A stretch of 64,000 nucleotides of DNA from Marinobacter zhejiangensis. Its GTDB lineage: Bacteria > Pseudomonadota > Gammaproteobacteria > Pseudomonadales > Oleiphilaceae. A model generated the notes under the pieces. That model saw only the letters and a list, made by a program, of their open reading frames with translations, did not search any database and was not told the DNA's origin. The stretch is from positions 992,001-1,056,000 of the forward strand of contig NZ_FOUE01000001.1 of the NCBI RefSeq assembly GCF_900114775.1, read 5' to 3'. The position numbers and the translations under genes were made by a program. Shown here piece after piece: positions 20,180 to 29,520 of the stretch (the first letter of the stretch is position 1; every line of letters starts with the position of its first letter).

Positions 20180-20227
20180 TCACTTTCGTTGATCTGGATT
20201 AATTTTTTGGGACGTTGAGAGGGTGGT

Positions 20228-20434
20228 ATGCAGCAGTCCATCGTGGGCTTTCATCGGGACGACGAGCAACACTGGGTTGCCGAGCTGGCCTGTGGACACG
20301 GCCAGCATGTGCGTCACGACCCACCCTGGATCAACCGGCCCTGGGTGATCACCGCCGAGGGCCGCAAGCAGCGCCTCGGTACTCCGCTGAACTGCGTTAA
20401 ATGTGACCGGGGCGAACCCCGCGACCGTTGGTGA
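20228..20434 (+). CDS. DUF3565 small protein
   Basis: A 68-residue protein whose segments VGFHRDDEQHWVAELACGH and HVRHDPPWINRPWV are the signature of DUF3565. Two Cys (C22 in ACGH, C56 in NCVKC with C59) and several His suggest a small metal-binding fold. GAGAGGGTGG lies 4 bases before the ATG. It is divergent from the polysaccharide operon and followed by a histidine kinase 138 bases downstream. The family has no known function. Confidence 0.88.
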   Translation: MQQSIVGFHRDDEQHWVAELACGHGQHVRHDPPWINRPWVITAEGRKQRLGTPLNCVKCDRGEPRDRW

Positions 20435-20572
20435 GTCGTTGCCGGGCAAAATCCCCTTGATTGTTAATGGCCTGCCCGCCCGGGATTGGCTATGTTAAGT
20501 GGATTGGCGAATTCAAAACCCGATGACTGGAGGCAGTAGGACGTTGGCATTGCTAAGACGGTTAAAGGTCAC

Positions 20573-22489
20573 ATGCTCAGAAATTTAAACCGGGAATCGT
20601 GGGTTCGCGTCTTGCTCTGGGGCGGCTGGGTTTGTGTGGCTTTGGTGACCACGCTTGGCGGGTACACTCTGGATCAGCAATACCGTGAGCGTTATCACCA
20701 GGAACGGCGGGCGGATGTGACCCAGCAGCTGGCGATCCTGCGAGCGCAGCTTGAAGGGACCGTTGGTAAGAATCTTCAGGTGGTGCAGGGGCTGGTGGCG
20801 GTGGTTTCGGCAGACCCGTCCATTACCCAGCAACGCTTTGGCGCCATCGCCAGCGAGATTCTGGCGCAGAAACAACAGCTCCGGAATATCGGCGCAGCAC
20901 CGGATATGGTGATCCGGATGATCTACCCGTTGACCGGCAATGAGGCGGCCCTGGGGCTGGATTACCGCGCCAATGCCCATCAGTGGCCGAAGGTCCGCCA
21001 GGCCGCTGAAAGTGGGGAGCTGGTGCTCGATGGCCCGCTGACCCTGGTTCAGGGCGGACGTGGGTTTATCGGTCGGGTTCCGGTGTTCAGTCATCGCCTG
21101 AATGGCGATGGGCGTTATTTGTGGGGCCTGGTGTCAGCGGTGATTGACGTCGATGCCCTGTATCAGGAAGCCGGGATCTACGATGTTTCCGATCTCTTGA
21201 TTGCTCTGCGCAAAGTGGAGTCGGATGGTCAGCCCGGCGCTGTTTTCTACGGTAGCGACGAACTGTTCGGCCAGGCACCGGTGACCATGCCGGTTGCGGT
21301 TGGCGGTGGCAGCTGGCAGTTGGCGGCCGTGCCTGCTGATGGGTGGCGGCCCCTTCCTCCCGATGTGGTCTCATTTCGTGGCCTGCTGTTCGCCGCCGCA
21401 GCCCTGATCCTGCTGCCGGGGCTGGGTATGGCCTTGTCGATCCAGCGTGAGCGCAAGAGCCAGCGACGGCTGCAGTCCCTGTTTGAATTGTCGCCCCTGG
21501 GGATGGCGCTGGTGGACGCCCAGAGCGGCCGCTTCCTGAGCGTCAATGCCTCCCTGTGTGCCATGACGGCAATGGATGTTGGTCAGCTTCATGCGGTGAC
21601 CGTGAGTCGTATCCTTCCACCGCCCTTGCCCTGGGCCGATTTGGGGGGTGAGCCGCGTTTTGGTCCGCTAGAAAGCCTGTGCCTGAGTGCCGATGGGCAC
21701 AGTATGCCGATTCTGCTGGCGGGTGCCCGGGTGCAGGAAGCGCGCAATCGCGAATTGGTCTGGCTGGCCTTGCAGGACATTTCCGAGCAGAAACGAGTGG
21801 AACAGATGAAGAATGAATTCATCTCCACGGTCAGCCACGAATTGCGCACGCCACTGACGTCGATTTCGGGGGCGCTCAAACTGACCTCCGAAGGCATGGT
21901 GGGAGAACTGCCCGACAAAGCCCGGGAAATGGTCGGAATTGCCCTGAAAAACAGCGAACGACTGGCGCAGCTGATCAATGACCTGCTGGATATGGACAAG
22001 CTGGTCTCCGGCAAGCTGGGGTTCAATATTCGTCCGCTGGCCCTGGCGCCGATGATGAAAACCAGCCTGGAGAACCTGGAGGTCTACGCCCACAATCACG
22101 ACGTCGTGCTGGAGTACAGCAACCAGTCCAGCCGCTGTTCGGTGTTGGCGGATGATCTGCGGTTCCTGCAGGTGATGGATAACCTGGTGTCCAATGCCAT
22201 CAAGTTTTCTCCGGCGGGCGGCACCGTGCGGGTAAGCAGCGAGCTGCTGGATGGGCAGGTCCAGATTTCAGTCTGTGATCAGGGCGATGGCATTCCAGAG
22301 TCGTTTCATAGTCGGGTGTTCGAGAAATTTGCCCAGGCCGACGGCTCGGATCGTCGGGTCAAAGGCGGCACCGGGCTGGGGCTGGCCATCTCACGGGGGT
22401 TGTTGCTCCACATGAACGGCAGTATCCGGTTTGATTCCGAGCCGGGTAAGGGGACCTGTTTCTACGTGACCCTGCCTCGGGCGGACTGA
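20573..22489 (+). CDS. CHASE-PAS sensor histidine kinase
   Basis: A 638-residue membrane sensor. A first membrane helix at about residues 10-30 and a second at 269-291 enclose a periplasmic CHASE domain (about 45-215; VVQGLVAVVSADPSITQQRFG, IRMIYPLTGNEAALGLDY). A PAS domain (about 300-405) and a HisKA/HATPase module follow, with the phosphorylated His at 422 (STVSHELRTPLTS), the N box near 545 and GTGLGLAIS. No receiver is fused and no response regulator is adjacent. Its HisKA region is nearly identical at the DNA level to that of the hybrid kinase at 23660-26527. The kinase sits before the lone TRAP binding protein. Confidence 0.9.
   Translation: MLRNLNRESWVRVLLWGGWVCVALVTTLGGYTLDQQYRERYHQERRADVTQQLAILRAQLEGTVGKNLQVVQGLVAVVSADPSITQQRFGAIASEILAQKQQLRNIGAAPDMVIRMIYPLTGNEAALGLDYRANAHQWPKVRQAAESGELVLDGPLTLVQGGRGFIGRVPVFSHRLNGDGRYLWGLVSAVIDVDALYQEAGIYDVSDLLIALRKVESDGQPGAVFYGSDELFGQAPVTMPVAVGGGSWQLAAVPADGWRPLPPDVVSFRGLLFAAAALILLPGLGMALSIQRERKSQRRLQSLFELSPLGMALVDAQSGRFLSVNASLCAMTAMDVGQLHAVTVSRILPPPLPWADLGGEPRFGPLESLCLSADGHSMPILLAGARVQEARNRELVWLALQDISEQKRVEQMKNEFISTVSHELRTPLTSISGALKLTSEGMVGELPDKAREMVGIALKNSERLAQLINDLLDMDKLVSGKLGFNIRPLALAPMMKTSLENLEVYAHNHDVVLEYSNQSSRCSVLADDLRFLQVMDNLVSNAIKFSPAGGTVRVSSELLDGQVQISVCDQGDGIPESFHSRVFEKFAQADGSDRRVKGGTGLGLAISRGLLLHMNGSIRFDSEPGKGTCFYVTLPRAD
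21818..21874 (+). repeat. HisKA-encoding repeat, copy 1 (inverted partner at 24725-24781)
   Basis: About 57 bases encoding FISTVSHELRTPLTSISGA. The reverse complement of 24725-24781 matches with about five differences, including an unbroken 26-base identity. The two copies lie in opposite orientation, 2.9 kb apart. Confidence 0.7.
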
Positions 22490-22583
22490 CCGGAGTGTGC
22501 TTGCCAGCGTTTGGGATCGCCCTCTAACCCCGGTATGATTGGCGCCGCACCTGATTGGTTCAACAATAATACCCGAGGGATCC

Positions 22584-23651
22584 ATGAGAAAAATCCGACT
22601 CCTGGCAACGGCCGCGCTGCTGTTTGCCGCCAGCCTGGTTACCCAGGCAGAGCAAACCCACGTTCTCCGACTGGCCGAGACCTGGGGGCCCAACTACCCC
22701 ATCCTGGGTGATGCCACCCGTAACATGGCGGCGATGGCCGAAGCCATGTCCGGCGGCCGTCTGCAGATCCGGATTGATTCCTCCAACCGGCACAAGGCCC
22801 CCTTCGGTATTTTCGATATGGTCAAGGCCGGCCAGTACGACATGGGACATACCGCCTCTTATTACTATAAGGGCAAGATCCCCAACGCCATGTACTTCAC
22901 CACCGTGCCCTTTGGCATGATCGCCCCGGAGCAGTACGCCTGGTTCTATTTCGGCGACGGTATGGCGTTGATGGAAAAGGTTTACGCACCCCATGGCCTG
23001 TTGTCCTTTCCCGGCGGTAATACCGGAAACCAGATGGGCGGCTGGTTCCGCGAGGAGATCAACTCGCTGGAGGACCTCCAGGGGCTGAAAATGCGGACCC
23101 CTGGTTTTGCCGGTGAAGTGATGGCGGAACTCGGCGTAGCCGTGACCAATATCCCGCCCGGTGAGCTGTATACCTCTCTGGAACGCGGCACCATTGACGC
23201 CCTGGAGTGGGTGGGGCCAGCCCTGGATTTCAGCATGGGCTTTCATCAGATTGCCGACTATTACTACTCAGGCTGGCAGGAACCCGGTGCGGAAGTTCAG
23301 TTCCTCATCAACCAGCGTGTTTGGGAGCGTCTACCGGCTGACCTTCAGGAGATCCTGCGGGTGGCCATGCGCACGGCGGCTTACGATATGTATATCCAGA
23401 GCACCCATGCCAGTGGTCTGGCCTGGAGCCGGATGCAGGAAGAGTACCCCAACGTTCAGCATCGCACGTTCCCGCCAGAAGTGATCGATGCGTTGCGTCA
23501 GACCACGGATCGCCTGCTGCTGGAAGCGTCGGAAAATGACCCGCTGGCCCAGGAAATTGTTCGCTCCCAGCAGGCCTATCTTCAGCAGGTCCGGCCATGG
23601 ACCAACATCTCCGACCGGGCTTACCTGAACACGGTTGCGCCCAGCGAGTAA
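22584..23651 (+). CDS. TRAP transporter solute-binding protein, orphan DctP type
   Basis: A 355-residue periplasmic protein of the DctP family. The start at 22584 gives a signal peptide (MRKIRLLATAALLFAASLV, cut near TQAEQ) and has GAGGGA 7 bases upstream. Family features include VLRLAETWGPNYPILG, KMRTPGFAGEVMAELGVA and PGELYTSLERGTIDALEWVGP, which resemble binding proteins for larger organic acids or mannitol-type ligands. No DctQ or DctM permease gene is adjacent; instead two sensor kinases flank it. It ends 8 bases before the convergent hybrid-kinase gene. Confidence 0.88.
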   Translation: MRKIRLLATAALLFAASLVTQAEQTHVLRLAETWGPNYPILGDATRNMAAMAEAMSGGRLQIRIDSSNRHKAPFGIFDMVKAGQYDMGHTASYYYKGKIPNAMYFTTVPFGMIAPEQYAWFYFGDGMALMEKVYAPHGLLSFPGGNTGNQMGGWFREEINSLEDLQGLKMRTPGFAGEVMAELGVAVTNIPPGELYTSLERGTIDALEWVGPALDFSMGFHQIADYYYSGWQEPGAEVQFLINQRVWERLPADLQEILRVAMRTAAYDMYIQSTHASGLAWSRMQEEYPNVQHRTFPPEVIDALRQTTDRLLLEASENDPLAQEIVRSQQAYLQQVRPWTNISDRAYLNTVAPSE

Positions 23652-23659
23652 CGCCGTTG

Positions 23660-26527
23660 TTAACGGTCGCTGGGATGGGACGTCAGGGTTTCCAGTGTGG
23701 ACAGCAGTATGTCGATGGAGGCCTGGGACTTGGTGAAGGTTGCCTCCACCAGGTCCAGCTCCTGACGGGACAGGTGTTGTCCGGACAGAATGACCACGTT
23801 GGCCTGGGGTTGCTGTCGGTAGATCTCCGGTAGCAACTGCCAGCCACTGCCGTCGGGTAGCCCGATATCCAGCAATACGAGTTGATACCGGCGCGGGTGC
23901 TGCAACTGCTCCCGTGCGGCTGCAAGGCTGGTGGCAAAGTGCAACTCGAAACGGTTGCCCGCCGCCACCCGCATCACATCAATAAGGTCAGCGTCATCTT
24001 CGACATGCAGGACCAACGGGCGTGTTGGCGACGTGTCGATGGTGGCAGGCGCTAATACCTGACGGGGTGCCGGTTCGGTGGGTGCTGGGATAGACGTTGT
24101 GGCACTAGCCCCGGTGGCCAACGGAAGGCGGATATAGAACCGGGTACCCGCGGTCGGCGACGTCTCAAAGGTGACCCACCCCCCCATCTGTTCAATCAGC
24201 TCACGGGTAATGGCCAGGCCCAGGCCGGTGCCGCCTTTCTGGCGAGCATCGGAGCTGTCGGCCTGGGCGAACTTCTGGAATATCCGATGGTGGAAATGGT
24301 CGGGAATACCTGCGCCCTGGTCAATCACCGCGATGGTCAACTCGTCACCGTCCTGTTCTGCCCGAACCTCGACCGGACAATCGTCCGGGGAAAATTTGAT
24401 GGCATTGGACAGCAGGTTGGACAGGGCCTGGATCAACCGGACACGGTCCACGCTGACGTCGATGTCAGGGATGGGGCCCATCAGCTCGACCGTGACGCCC
24501 CGTTTCCGGCCATAGGGCTGGTTCTGCTCGATGGCCTCGTCCAGCAGTGGCGGGAGTGCGCAGGTTTCGACGTGAAAATGCAGGTGCCCGGAAGCGATCT
24601 TCTGGATATCTAACAGGTCGTTGACCAGCAGGATCAGCCGCTTGGCGTTGTTTTCCGCAATGTTCAGCATCTGCCTCATGGAGTCCGGAACATGGCCAAG
24701 GGTGCCGTTGCGGACCAATGCCAGGGCGCCGGAAATCGACGTCAGTGGGGTGCGCAATTCGTGGCTGACCGTGGAAATGAACTCGTCCTTGAGGGTGTCC
24801 ATACGCTGGCGCTCGGAGATGTCGAGGGCGATGCCCAGGTAACCGGTCAGCTCGTTGTTGCCATCGCGAATGGCGGTCACCATGAGCGACACCGGTATAC
24901 GCTGACCATTTTTGTGGATGTAGGTCCAGTTCCTGATCTCAGCACCGCCGTCCGCCGTTACGCCGATGAGCGCGGTGAAATCCTCGATAGGCTTGTTGAG
25001 TCGCTGCCCCAATTCCTGTGCCCGGGCAGTGACCTCGTCGGCATCGTGGAACGCCAGTGGCGTGCATTTTCCCACCAGTTCATCGGCGTGATAGCCCAAC
25101 AGGCGTTCGGCGCCGTGGTTAAAAACGGAAATCGTGCCGCGGGTGTCGGTGGCGATAATCGAAATCTCGGTGGCCGAGTCCAGCACACTGTTGAGCAGGG
25201 TATTGGCATGACTGAGCTCCGTGGTTTTTTCCGCCACGGTCTGGCGCAGGGTGTCCTGGCTGCGATTGATTTCCCGAAATGCGTTGGTCAGGGCGCGAGT
25301 GACTTCTGACAGGGTGTGCGACAGCTCGTTGTATTCCGCCAGCATGCTGTCAGGCAGCTGCGGCAGTTCGCCGGAAGTGATCTGGCGGGTGAGCCCGTGG
25401 CTGCTGCGGGTCAGCTTGGCCAGGGGGCGGGTCAGCAAAAAACTGAACAGGTAGGCGGCAGGGACACCCAGCATGATGATGACAAACAGGATGGCCAGCA
25501 ATTGCAGCTGGTTGGTCCGGAGTTGCTCAACCACCGGGGCGGCCGGGTACTCCACCAGTACCTGGTCAACGCCGGGTACGTTCTGAACCGTAGCGGTTGT
25601 GAGGTAGCTGCCCTGCTGCCACTGCTTCAAGGCGTGTCTTTCCTGATACGGCTGCCACAGGCTGAGTCCATTGGCGCGTGTGGCGATGTCGCCGCCTTCT
25701 TCGGCCAAGCTGCGAATGGCGCCGATGCTGGCGATCACCTGCCCCTGATTACCCAGCAGGGCAATGCCAAAGTCGGGGCTGGTTTGGGCGATGGCCAGCT
25801 TGCGTGTCAGTGGTGCTTCAGACTGCTCCGGCTCTTGCTCCAATAAATGGGTGACGGTACGGGCATGTTCCTGAAGCTGCCTGGCGGTGAACTGCTCGTG
25901 GATCACCTGGTCACGGGCGCCTTCAACCACGATCGGCAGGGTGCCGGCGAGGGCAATCCCCAGGAGCAGGGAAATGAACAGCACCTCGGAAAACTCAAAC
26001 CGTGATGAACGTAGGGGGCGCATGGTGCCGGATCGTGCCAGGGCTTCCAGGGCCAGCACCAGTATCACTGCCAGCAAGGCGTTCAAGACGCCGTTCAGTG
26101 GCTGCTTCAGGGCGATCAGTGCCGTGGTGGCCGAGTCATTGTCCAGTCCGAAGTAATAGAAGATGCCCACCAGCGGCATGCCGGCGACCACCCAGTACAG
26201 CATGTCCGCGAGCACCAAGTTGAGGTTCCAGTAGCGGTGGCAGAGGCCGACACAGAGGGCTTCCAGCGAGAAAATCAGCAGGGCATAGGGGTGTCCCCAC
26301 AAAAACAGGGTGACCAGACTGCCGGATACCGCCACCAGTACCGCGGCCGGTGTGCCCAGCAGCATAACGGCGGTCATGGTGGCGATGGAGCCAAAGATCA
26401 GGTAGACATCGAACAGCAGCGGAATGTGGGTCAGGTTCAGCAGCGGCGCGATGGCTACCAATAACAGGGTCAGGATCAGGCGTTGGCCTTTACTGCCTAC
26501 TCTGGTGGTGCTTCCAGTCATGGTCAA
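23660..26527 (-). CDS. MASE-type hybrid sensor histidine kinase with receiver
   Basis: A 955-residue hybrid kinase. Residues about 15-165 contain five or six membrane helices of a MASE1-like sensor; a further helix at 180-200 and one at 338-362 enclose a periplasmic segment. HAMP (about 362-418), a coiled linker, PAS (about 440-570), HisKA with H589 (STVSHELRTPLTS), HATPase (about 690-805; GTGLGLAIT) and a C-terminal receiver (about 838-950) with phosphoacceptor D887 (LLDIGLPDG) follow. Two ATGs, at 26527 and 26521, are possible starts. It converges on the TRAP binding-protein gene, and its kinase core is a close paralogue of the CHASE kinase. Confidence 0.9.
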   Translation of the reverse strand: MTMTGSTTRVGSKGQRLILTLLLVAIAPLLNLTHIPLLFDVYLIFGSIATMTAVMLLGTPAAVLVAVSGSLVTLFLWGHPYALLIFSLEALCVGLCHRYWNLNLVLADMLYWVVAGMPLVGIFYYFGLDNDSATTALIALKQPLNGVLNALLAVILVLALEALARSGTMRPLRSSRFEFSEVLFISLLLGIALAGTLPIVVEGARDQVIHEQFTARQLQEHARTVTHLLEQEPEQSEAPLTRKLAIAQTSPDFGIALLGNQGQVIASIGAIRSLAEEGGDIATRANGLSLWQPYQERHALKQWQQGSYLTTATVQNVPGVDQVLVEYPAAPVVEQLRTNQLQLLAILFVIIMLGVPAAYLFSFLLTRPLAKLTRSSHGLTRQITSGELPQLPDSMLAEYNELSHTLSEVTRALTNAFREINRSQDTLRQTVAEKTTELSHANTLLNSVLDSATEISIIATDTRGTISVFNHGAERLLGYHADELVGKCTPLAFHDADEVTARAQELGQRLNKPIEDFTALIGVTADGGAEIRNWTYIHKNGQRIPVSLMVTAIRDGNNELTGYLGIALDISERQRMDTLKDEFISTVSHELRTPLTSISGALALVRNGTLGHVPDSMRQMLNIAENNAKRLILLVNDLLDIQKIASGHLHFHVETCALPPLLDEAIEQNQPYGRKRGVTVELMGPIPDIDVSVDRVRLIQALSNLLSNAIKFSPDDCPVEVRAEQDGDELTIAVIDQGAGIPDHFHHRIFQKFAQADSSDARQKGGTGLGLAITRELIEQMGGWVTFETSPTAGTRFYIRLPLATGASATTSIPAPTEPAPRQVLAPATIDTSPTRPLVLHVEDDADLIDVMRVAAGNRFELHFATSLAAAREQLQHPRRYQLVLLDIGLPDGSGWQLLPEIYRQQPQANVVILSGQHLSRQELDLVEATFTKSQASIDILLSTLETLTSHPSDR
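24725..24781 (-). repeat. HisKA-encoding repeat, copy 2
   Basis: Inverted partner of 21818-21874 inside the hybrid kinase gene; both encode the phosphoacceptor-His helix. Confidence 0.7.
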
Positions 26528-26745
26528 TACTTATTGTTGGGTTAGCCTTAGCCACGTAGCTTGCCGCGCATCACAACGAACGGCAAGACGCTTCGCATAA
26601 AGCCAAGCATAGACACTGTTGGCGCAATCATCGGTCTTCCGTGGTTCGGGGGACGATATTCCGTGGTAATGGGCTGACACGCCCGGCCATTTTTGGAAAA
26701 ATAGCGCGTTCAAAATTTCGGGAGTTTCCATGGGGCCTGGCACCG

Positions 26746-27888
26746 ATGACACAGACCTTGCTTTCCCTGCGTAACGTCAGCAAACAGTTTGACGGAAAAA
26801 CGGTGCTGGATGCACTGGATCTGGATATCCAGGACGGAGAATTTCTGACCCTGCTCGGACCATCCGGCTGTGGCAAGACCACCTTGCTGCGCCTGTTGGG
26901 CGGTTTCGAGCACCCGGACAGCGGCACCCTGGTGCTGTCTGGCGAGGACATTACCGCCAAGCCACCGGAACACCGGCCACTCAATACCGTCTTCCAGCAT
27001 TACGCGCTGTTTCCCCATATGACCGTGTTCGACAACGTCGCCTACGGCCTCAAGATGGAGAAACGACCGGCGGATGAGATCCGTCAGCGTGTCAGCGAGG
27101 CCCTGGCCCTGGTTCAGCTCGACGATTTTGCCCGCCGCAAGCCCCACCAGCTTTCCGGTGGCCAGCAGCAACGGGTGGCCATAGCGCGAGCGGTGGTCAA
27201 GCGGCCCAAGCTGCTGTTACTGGATGAGCCCCTGTCGGCGCTGGATTACAAACTGCGGCGAACCATGCAGATCGAACTCAAGCGACTGCAGCGGGAGCTG
27301 GGCATTACCTTTGTCTTTGTTACCCACGACCAGGAAGAAGCCCTGTCGATGTCGGATCGGGTGGTGGTGCTCAAGGACGGCAAGGTTCAGCAATTGGGGA
27401 CCCCACGGGAAATCTATGAGCGCCCGGCCAACCTGTTCACCGCGCGCTTTGTTGGGGAGACCAATTTCTTCCCGGGCGTGGTCTCCCGTATCGACGACGA
27501 ACACATTGCCGTCGACGTGCAGGGCCTGCTCCGTCACCTGCGCAAGCCGACGTTTGACGTCAGGGTTGGCCAGCCGGTGCATGTGCTGCTGCGACCGGAG
27601 GACATCCGAGTGCTTGAGCCAACCGCTGACCACGGTTTCACTGGCAAGGTCATCGAGCGTAACTACAAGGGCAGCACCCTGGATTCGCTGATCCGTCTGG
27701 ACAGTGGTCAGGAAGTGCTGGCCAGTGAATTCTTCGATGAAGACGACCCTACCTTCGACTACCGCCTGGGTGAACCGGTGCGGGTGAGCTGGGTGGATGG
27801 CTGGGAATGGCTGCTGCCGGAAGAGCTGAACGAGGCGGAAGTGCTGAGCGATGACCTCAACGCGGAGGCACCGGCGGGTGATGACTAA
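26746..27888 (+). CDS. potA: polyamine-type ABC transporter ATPase (system 1)
   Basis: A 380-residue ABC ATPase of the PotA type. Walker A is [17 protein letters not shown], the signature [15 protein letters not shown] and Walker [13 protein letters not shown]; the C-terminal TOBE-like regulatory domain runs from about 280. The start at 26746 ([11 protein letters not shown]) was chosen because the longer frame starts in intergenic DNA. It heads an A-B-C-D operon, overlapping potB by 8 bases. Expected to energise import of spermidine/putrescine-like substrates; actual specificity lies with the binding protein. Confidence 0.9.
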   Translation: MTQTLLSLRNVSKQFDGKTVLDALDLDIQDGEFLTLLGPSGCGKTTLLRLLGGFEHPDSGTLVLSGEDITAKPPEHRPLNTVFQHYALFPHMTVFDNVAYGLKMEKRPADEIRQRVSEALALVQLDDFARRKPHQLSGGQQQRVAIARAVVKRPKLLLLDEPLSALDYKLRRTMQIELKRLQRELGITFVFVTHDQEEALSMSDRVVVLKDGKVQQLGTPREIYERPANLFTARFVGETNFFPGVVSRIDDEHIAVDVQGLLRHLRKPTFDVRVGQPVHVLLRPEDIRVLEPTADHGFTGKVIERNYKGSTLDSLIRLDSGQEVLASEFFDEDDPTFDYRLGEPVRVSWVDGWEWLLPEELNEAEVLSDDLNAEAPAGDD

Positions 27889-28738
27889 GGGCGCCCGACA
27901 GCCGTTCCGGACGGCGGTACTTATTCTGGTCTGGGGCTGGTTGCTGATGCTGGTGCTGGCCCCCAACCTGCTGGTGGTGGGAACCAGTGTGCTGAGTCGT
28001 GATCCGGCCGAGTTCATCCGGCTGCCGTTCACCCTCGATAATTACATCCGCCTGATGGACCCGCTCTATCTGGATGTGTTCCTGCACTCGCTGTACATGG
28101 CGGCGGTGACCACGATCTGTTGTCTGATCATCGGCTACCCGTTTGCCTGGGCGTTGTCCCGGGTTAGTAAGCGCCGACAGACCCTGCTGGTGTTTCTGCT
28201 GATTGTACCGTTCTGGACCAACTCCCTGGTACGCACTTATGCCCTCAAACTGCTGCTGGCCACCAATGGTCTGATCAACAACGCCCTGCTGGCCATCGGG
28301 GTGATCGACGAGCCGCTGACCCTGCTGTACACCGAATTGGCGGTGATCATCGGGCTGGTCTATCTGCTGTTGCCGTTTATGATTCTGCCCCTGTACAGCG
28401 TGTTCGATGACCTGCGTGACGAGTTGCTGCTGGCGTCCCATGACCTGGGGGCAGGGCGTTGGTCAACGTTTGTGCATGTGGTGGTGCCGCTGACCCTGCC
28501 GGGCGTGCTGGCGGGGGTGTTGCTGGTGCTGCTGCCGGCCATGGGCATGTTCTACGTGGCTGATGTCCTGGGCGGCTCCCGCAACCTGCTGGTGGGCAAC
28601 GTGATCAAGAATCAGTTCCTCGATGCCCGCGACTGGCCCTTTGGCGCCGCCGCCAGCGTCTTGCTGACCGTTGCCATGGCGGTGTTGCTGTTCGCGCATC
28701 GGCTCAGCCGTCGCCGGCTTGGTGAGGAGGGGGGATAA
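27881..28738 (+). CDS. potB: polyamine-type ABC permease PotB (system 1)
   Basis: A 285-residue inner-membrane permease with six hydrophobic helices. The EAA loop is [27 protein letters not shown] near residues 183-210. The ATG at 27881 overlaps the potA stop (ATGACTAA), and the stop overlaps the potC start by one base. Partner of PotC in the transmembrane channel. Confidence 0.9.
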   Translation: MTKGARQPFRTAVLILVWGWLLMLVLAPNLLVVGTSVLSRDPAEFIRLPFTLDNYIRLMDPLYLDVFLHSLYMAAVTTICCLIIGYPFAWALSRVSKRRQTLLVFLLIVPFWTNSLVRTYALKLLLATNGLINNALLAIGVIDEPLTLLYTELAVIIGLVYLLLPFMILPLYSVFDDLRDELLLASHDLGAGRWSTFVHVVVPLTLPGVLAGVLLVLLPAMGMFYVADVLGGSRNLLVGNVIKNQFLDARDWPFGAAASVLLTVAMAVLLFAHRLSRRRLGEEGG

Positions 28739-29520
28739 TGGAGCGTGTCATCGCGCGCTGGCTGCCGCGCACCTACCTGACCCTCGTCTATGTTCTGCTG
28801 TATCTGCCGATACTGGTGCTGGTGGTGTTTTCCTTCAATGCCTCCCGTACCGGCTATCAATGGGACGGTCTGAGCCTGCATTGGTATGAGTCACTGTTCA
28901 ACAACCGCGCCATGGTCAAGGCGATGTGGAATTCCCTGTGGCTGGCGCTGGTGGCAGCCACCGTGTCCACGGTGATCGGCGCACTGACCGCACTGGCGCT
29001 GCACCGCTACCGCTTCCGTGGCAAGCGGATGCTGAATGGCATGCTGTTCGTGGTGATGATGTCGCCGGAAATTGTGCTGGCGATCTCGTTGCTGGCGCTG
29101 TTTCTGCTGATTGGTATGCAACTGGGCTTTATGTCGCTGCTGCTGGCCCATGTCACCTTCTGCCTGCCGTTTGTGGTTATTACGGTTATGGCACGGCTCA
29201 GTGGCTTCGACGAACGCTTGCCAGAGGCCGCCCGCGACCTGGGTGCCAGCGATTTCACCATGACCCGGACGGTGTTGATCCCGGTGATCATGCCAGCACT
29301 GATGGCGGGCTGGCTGCTAGGCTTTACCCTGTCGCTCGATGATGTGGTGGTGAGTACGTTTGTCAGCGGCCCGAGCTATGAAATCCTGCCCCTGCGCATC
29401 TATTCGATGGTGCGTGTGGGTCTGAAACCGGAAGTGAATGCCCTGGGCACCCTGCTGTTGGTGTTTTCCCTGGTCATGCTGATGTTGTCGCAATGGATAC
29501 TGATGAGGAGCAAACGATGA
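28738..29520 (+). CDS. potC: polyamine-type ABC permease PotC (system 1)
   Basis: A 260-residue permease with six membrane helices, the PotC-like N-terminus YVLLYLPILVLVVFSFN and the EAA loop LPEAARDLGASDFTMTRTVLIP. The segment LGFTLSLDDVVVSTFVSGP is characteristic of PotC proteins. The start overlaps the potB stop (TAATG), and the stop overlaps the potD start (ATGA). Confidence 0.92.
   Translation: MERVIARWLPRTYLTLVYVLLYLPILVLVVFSFNASRTGYQWDGLSLHWYESLFNNRAMVKAMWNSLWLALVAATVSTVIGALTALALHRYRFRGKRMLNGMLFVVMMSPEIVLAISLLALFLLIGMQLGFMSLLLAHVTFCLPFVVITVMARLSGFDERLPEAARDLGASDFTMTRTVLIPVIMPALMAGWLLGFTLSLDDVVVSTFVSGPSYEILPLRIYSMVRVGLKPEVNALGTLLLVFSLVMLMLSQWILMRSKR

Noticed and set aside
20573-22489. 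Possible hybrid kinase or truncation, since no response regulator follows
   Set aside because: Length and domain order are complete for an orthodox CHASE kinase; orphan kinases are common.
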